A DNA stretch of 33,663 nt from JAAYDY01 sp964500225 (GTDB lineage: Bacteria; Planctomycetota; Phycisphaerae; FEN-1346; JAACEH01): NCBI GenBank assembly GCA_964500225.1, contig CAZCOA010000031.1, positions 1 to 33,663 on the forward strand, written 5' to 3'. The translations under genes were made by a program, and so were the position numbers. Every line of letters starts with the position of its first letter. Position 1 is the stretch's first letter. Under the pieces are notes generated by a model. That model did not search any database, had not been told where the DNA came from, and worked only from the letters and a program-made list of their open reading frames with translations. This document shows, piece by piece, positions 32,807 to 33,663 of this stretch.

Positions 32807-33232
32807 TCACCCGGCCGCCGCCGCCGCGACAATCAGCACCACGTGCAGCACAATCACGATCACATGAACGTATTCGCGTCGTCGGACAAATTGCGGCAGC
32901 ACGGCCGCCATGCCCGCCGCCGTCAGGCTCGCCAGCAGAATTGCCGGAAGCACCGTCAGTATGTCGCCCTCGCCCAACCGCCCGAGCCACTGCCATCCCA
33001 CGGGAGCGCCGGTCCGCTCGACGTACTCGGCGGCGCCGAGGCCCCAGTACGCCGGCAGTTCGTCCAGCGACACCCCGGGCCGCAGCACACCCAGACCGTA
33101 CACGACGCCCGCCGCCACGAGCAGCACCATCGCCCCGCGGACGCCCCACCGCAACACGGCGGCATACCGGGCCTCCTCAGGCGACATCGACGGGCGCGGC
33201 ACTTCGCTGCTTCCGCTGGAATGATCGCTCAT
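32807..33232 (-). CDS. DUF1634-family membrane protein, partner of a TauE/SafE transporter
   Basis: ATG 33232 (MSDHSSGSSE) overlaps the stop of the TauE/SafE gene by four bases (ATGA). The 141-residue product has three hydrophobic segments at about 33-50, 90-110 and 120-140 (VHVIVIVLHVVLIVAAA). DUF1634 proteins are typically encoded next to TauE/SafE permeases and are thought to be accessory membrane subunits; their function is unknown. The arrangement here fits that pattern. Confidence 0.75.
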   Translation of the reverse strand: MSDHSSGSSEVPRPSMSPEEARYAAVLRWGVRGAMVLLVAAGVVYGLGVLRPGVSLDELPAYWGLGAAEYVERTGAPVGWQWLGRLGEGDILTVLPAILLASLTAAGMAAVLPQFVRRREYVHVIVIVLHVVLIVAAAAAG

Positions 33233-33663
33233 ACCCACACCCCCAGCCCTCGGAGCAGAGAACGTACCCCCGCGAACACCATCACCGCGATAATCACATA
33301 CCGGACGCTTCGCGGCCGCGAACGCCCCAACAACCGCACGCCCAACGACGTGCCCAGCATCAACCCGAGAATCGACGGCACCGCCATCACCGGCAGCCAG
33401 CAGCCGTTGTTCAAATAGACCCACGCCGCCGCGGAGCTGTTGATCGAAATCATGAAAACACTGCTGCCCGCCGCCAGTTTTACCGGCACGCCCATCACCA
33501 GGTTCAGCACCGGCACGCTCGCCCATCCGGCCCCCAGGCCGAACATGCCCGCGATGAACCCCACGACCACGAACAGCGCCAACCCCAGCGGCGTGCGATG
33601 GACCCGCCATACAATGTCGCGGCTCAGCGACTCCTCAAAGTACACGCCGCCCAGGCCCAGCCC
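33229..33663 (-). CDS. TauE/SafE-family anion transporter (5' partial)
   Basis: The frame stays open to the right edge of the window, so the N-terminal part lies beyond it; a GTG at 33645 is in frame but unlikely to be the start. The visible 144 residues are the C-terminal half, with the family repeat FIAGMFGLGAGWASVPVL, then LMGVPVKLAAGSSVFMISI-like sequence and four or so membrane segments ending in VRSLLRGLGVWV. The family exports or imports sulfite, sulfoacetate, taurine-related or other organic anions. The substrate cannot be read from this part. It is coupled to the downstream DUF1634 gene by a four-base overlap. Confidence 0.85.
   Translation of the reverse strand, partial: GLGLGGVYFEESLSRDIVWRVHRTPLGLALFVVVGFIAGMFGLGAGWASVPVLNLVMGVPVKLAAGSSVFMISINSSAAAWVYLNNGCWLPVMAVPSILGLMLGTSLGVRLLGRSRPRSVRYVIIAVMVFAGVRSLLRGLGVWV

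Overview
This window is 33.7 kb of GC-rich, gene-dense bacterial chromosome. The gene set suggests Planctomycetota, perhaps the class Phycisphaerae: an ECF sigma factor with a membrane-anchored partner, a short GGQ release-factor-like protein behind mutS2, a CHAD-ppx-ppk group and a long cytoplasmic GH2 enzyme. That assignment is an inference from gene content; there is no rRNA gene. I see no phage, transposase, integrase or CRISPR array. The region reads as core chromosome with several uncommon gene partnerships.

Layout. Positions 1-3.3 kb (+): the 3' part of an ApgM-family gene (probably the alternative homoserine kinase), lysC with a built-in internal start for its regulatory subunit, and a DUF523-DUF1722 protein. 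Positions 3.4-6.0 kb (-): an ECF sigma factor, a membrane anti-sigma-like protein and a secreted CsgG-like protein. Positions 6.2-8.4 kb (-): a large GT-C type membrane glycosyltransferase. Positions 8.5-9.5 kb (-): tRNA-Arg(ACG), tadA and tRNA-Ser(CGA). TadA is the enzyme that edits the wobble base of exactly this tRNA-Arg. Positions 9.5-14.1 kb (-): a tight run made of an HgdB-type iron-sulfur protein, a flippase-like membrane protein, a PHP phosphoesterase, a PilZ protein and an alkyltransferase. Two of the junctions are ATGA overlaps.

Positions 14.2-16.8 kb (+): a TIM-barrel isomerase-like gene and metG. Next come 400 bases of noncoding DNA carrying a palindrome and a good promoter, then a 967-residue GH2 glycosidase ending at a strong terminator at 20.15 kb. 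Acetate kinase (-) and mutS2 (+) diverge from a shared 200-base region with back-to-back promoters. mutS2 is followed, after four bases, by a GGQ peptidyl-tRNA hydrolase-like gene. Positions 24.7-29.5 kb (+): the polyphosphate group CHAD-ppx-ppk. Positions 29.5-30.9 kb (-): a ROK kinase fused to an Mth938-like domain. Positions 31.1-32.7 kb (+): a ComM/YifB AAA+ ATPase. The right edge (-) holds a TauE/SafE transporter, cut by the window, and its DUF1634 partner.

The most promising leads are the mutS2-GGQ pair as a possible ribosome-rescue module, the HgdB/flippase/PHP/PilZ operon of unknown purpose, and the ROK-Mth938 fusion. The + strand also changes from G-rich to C-rich near 21 kb whichever way the genes point, which resembles a replication-linked strand boundary.
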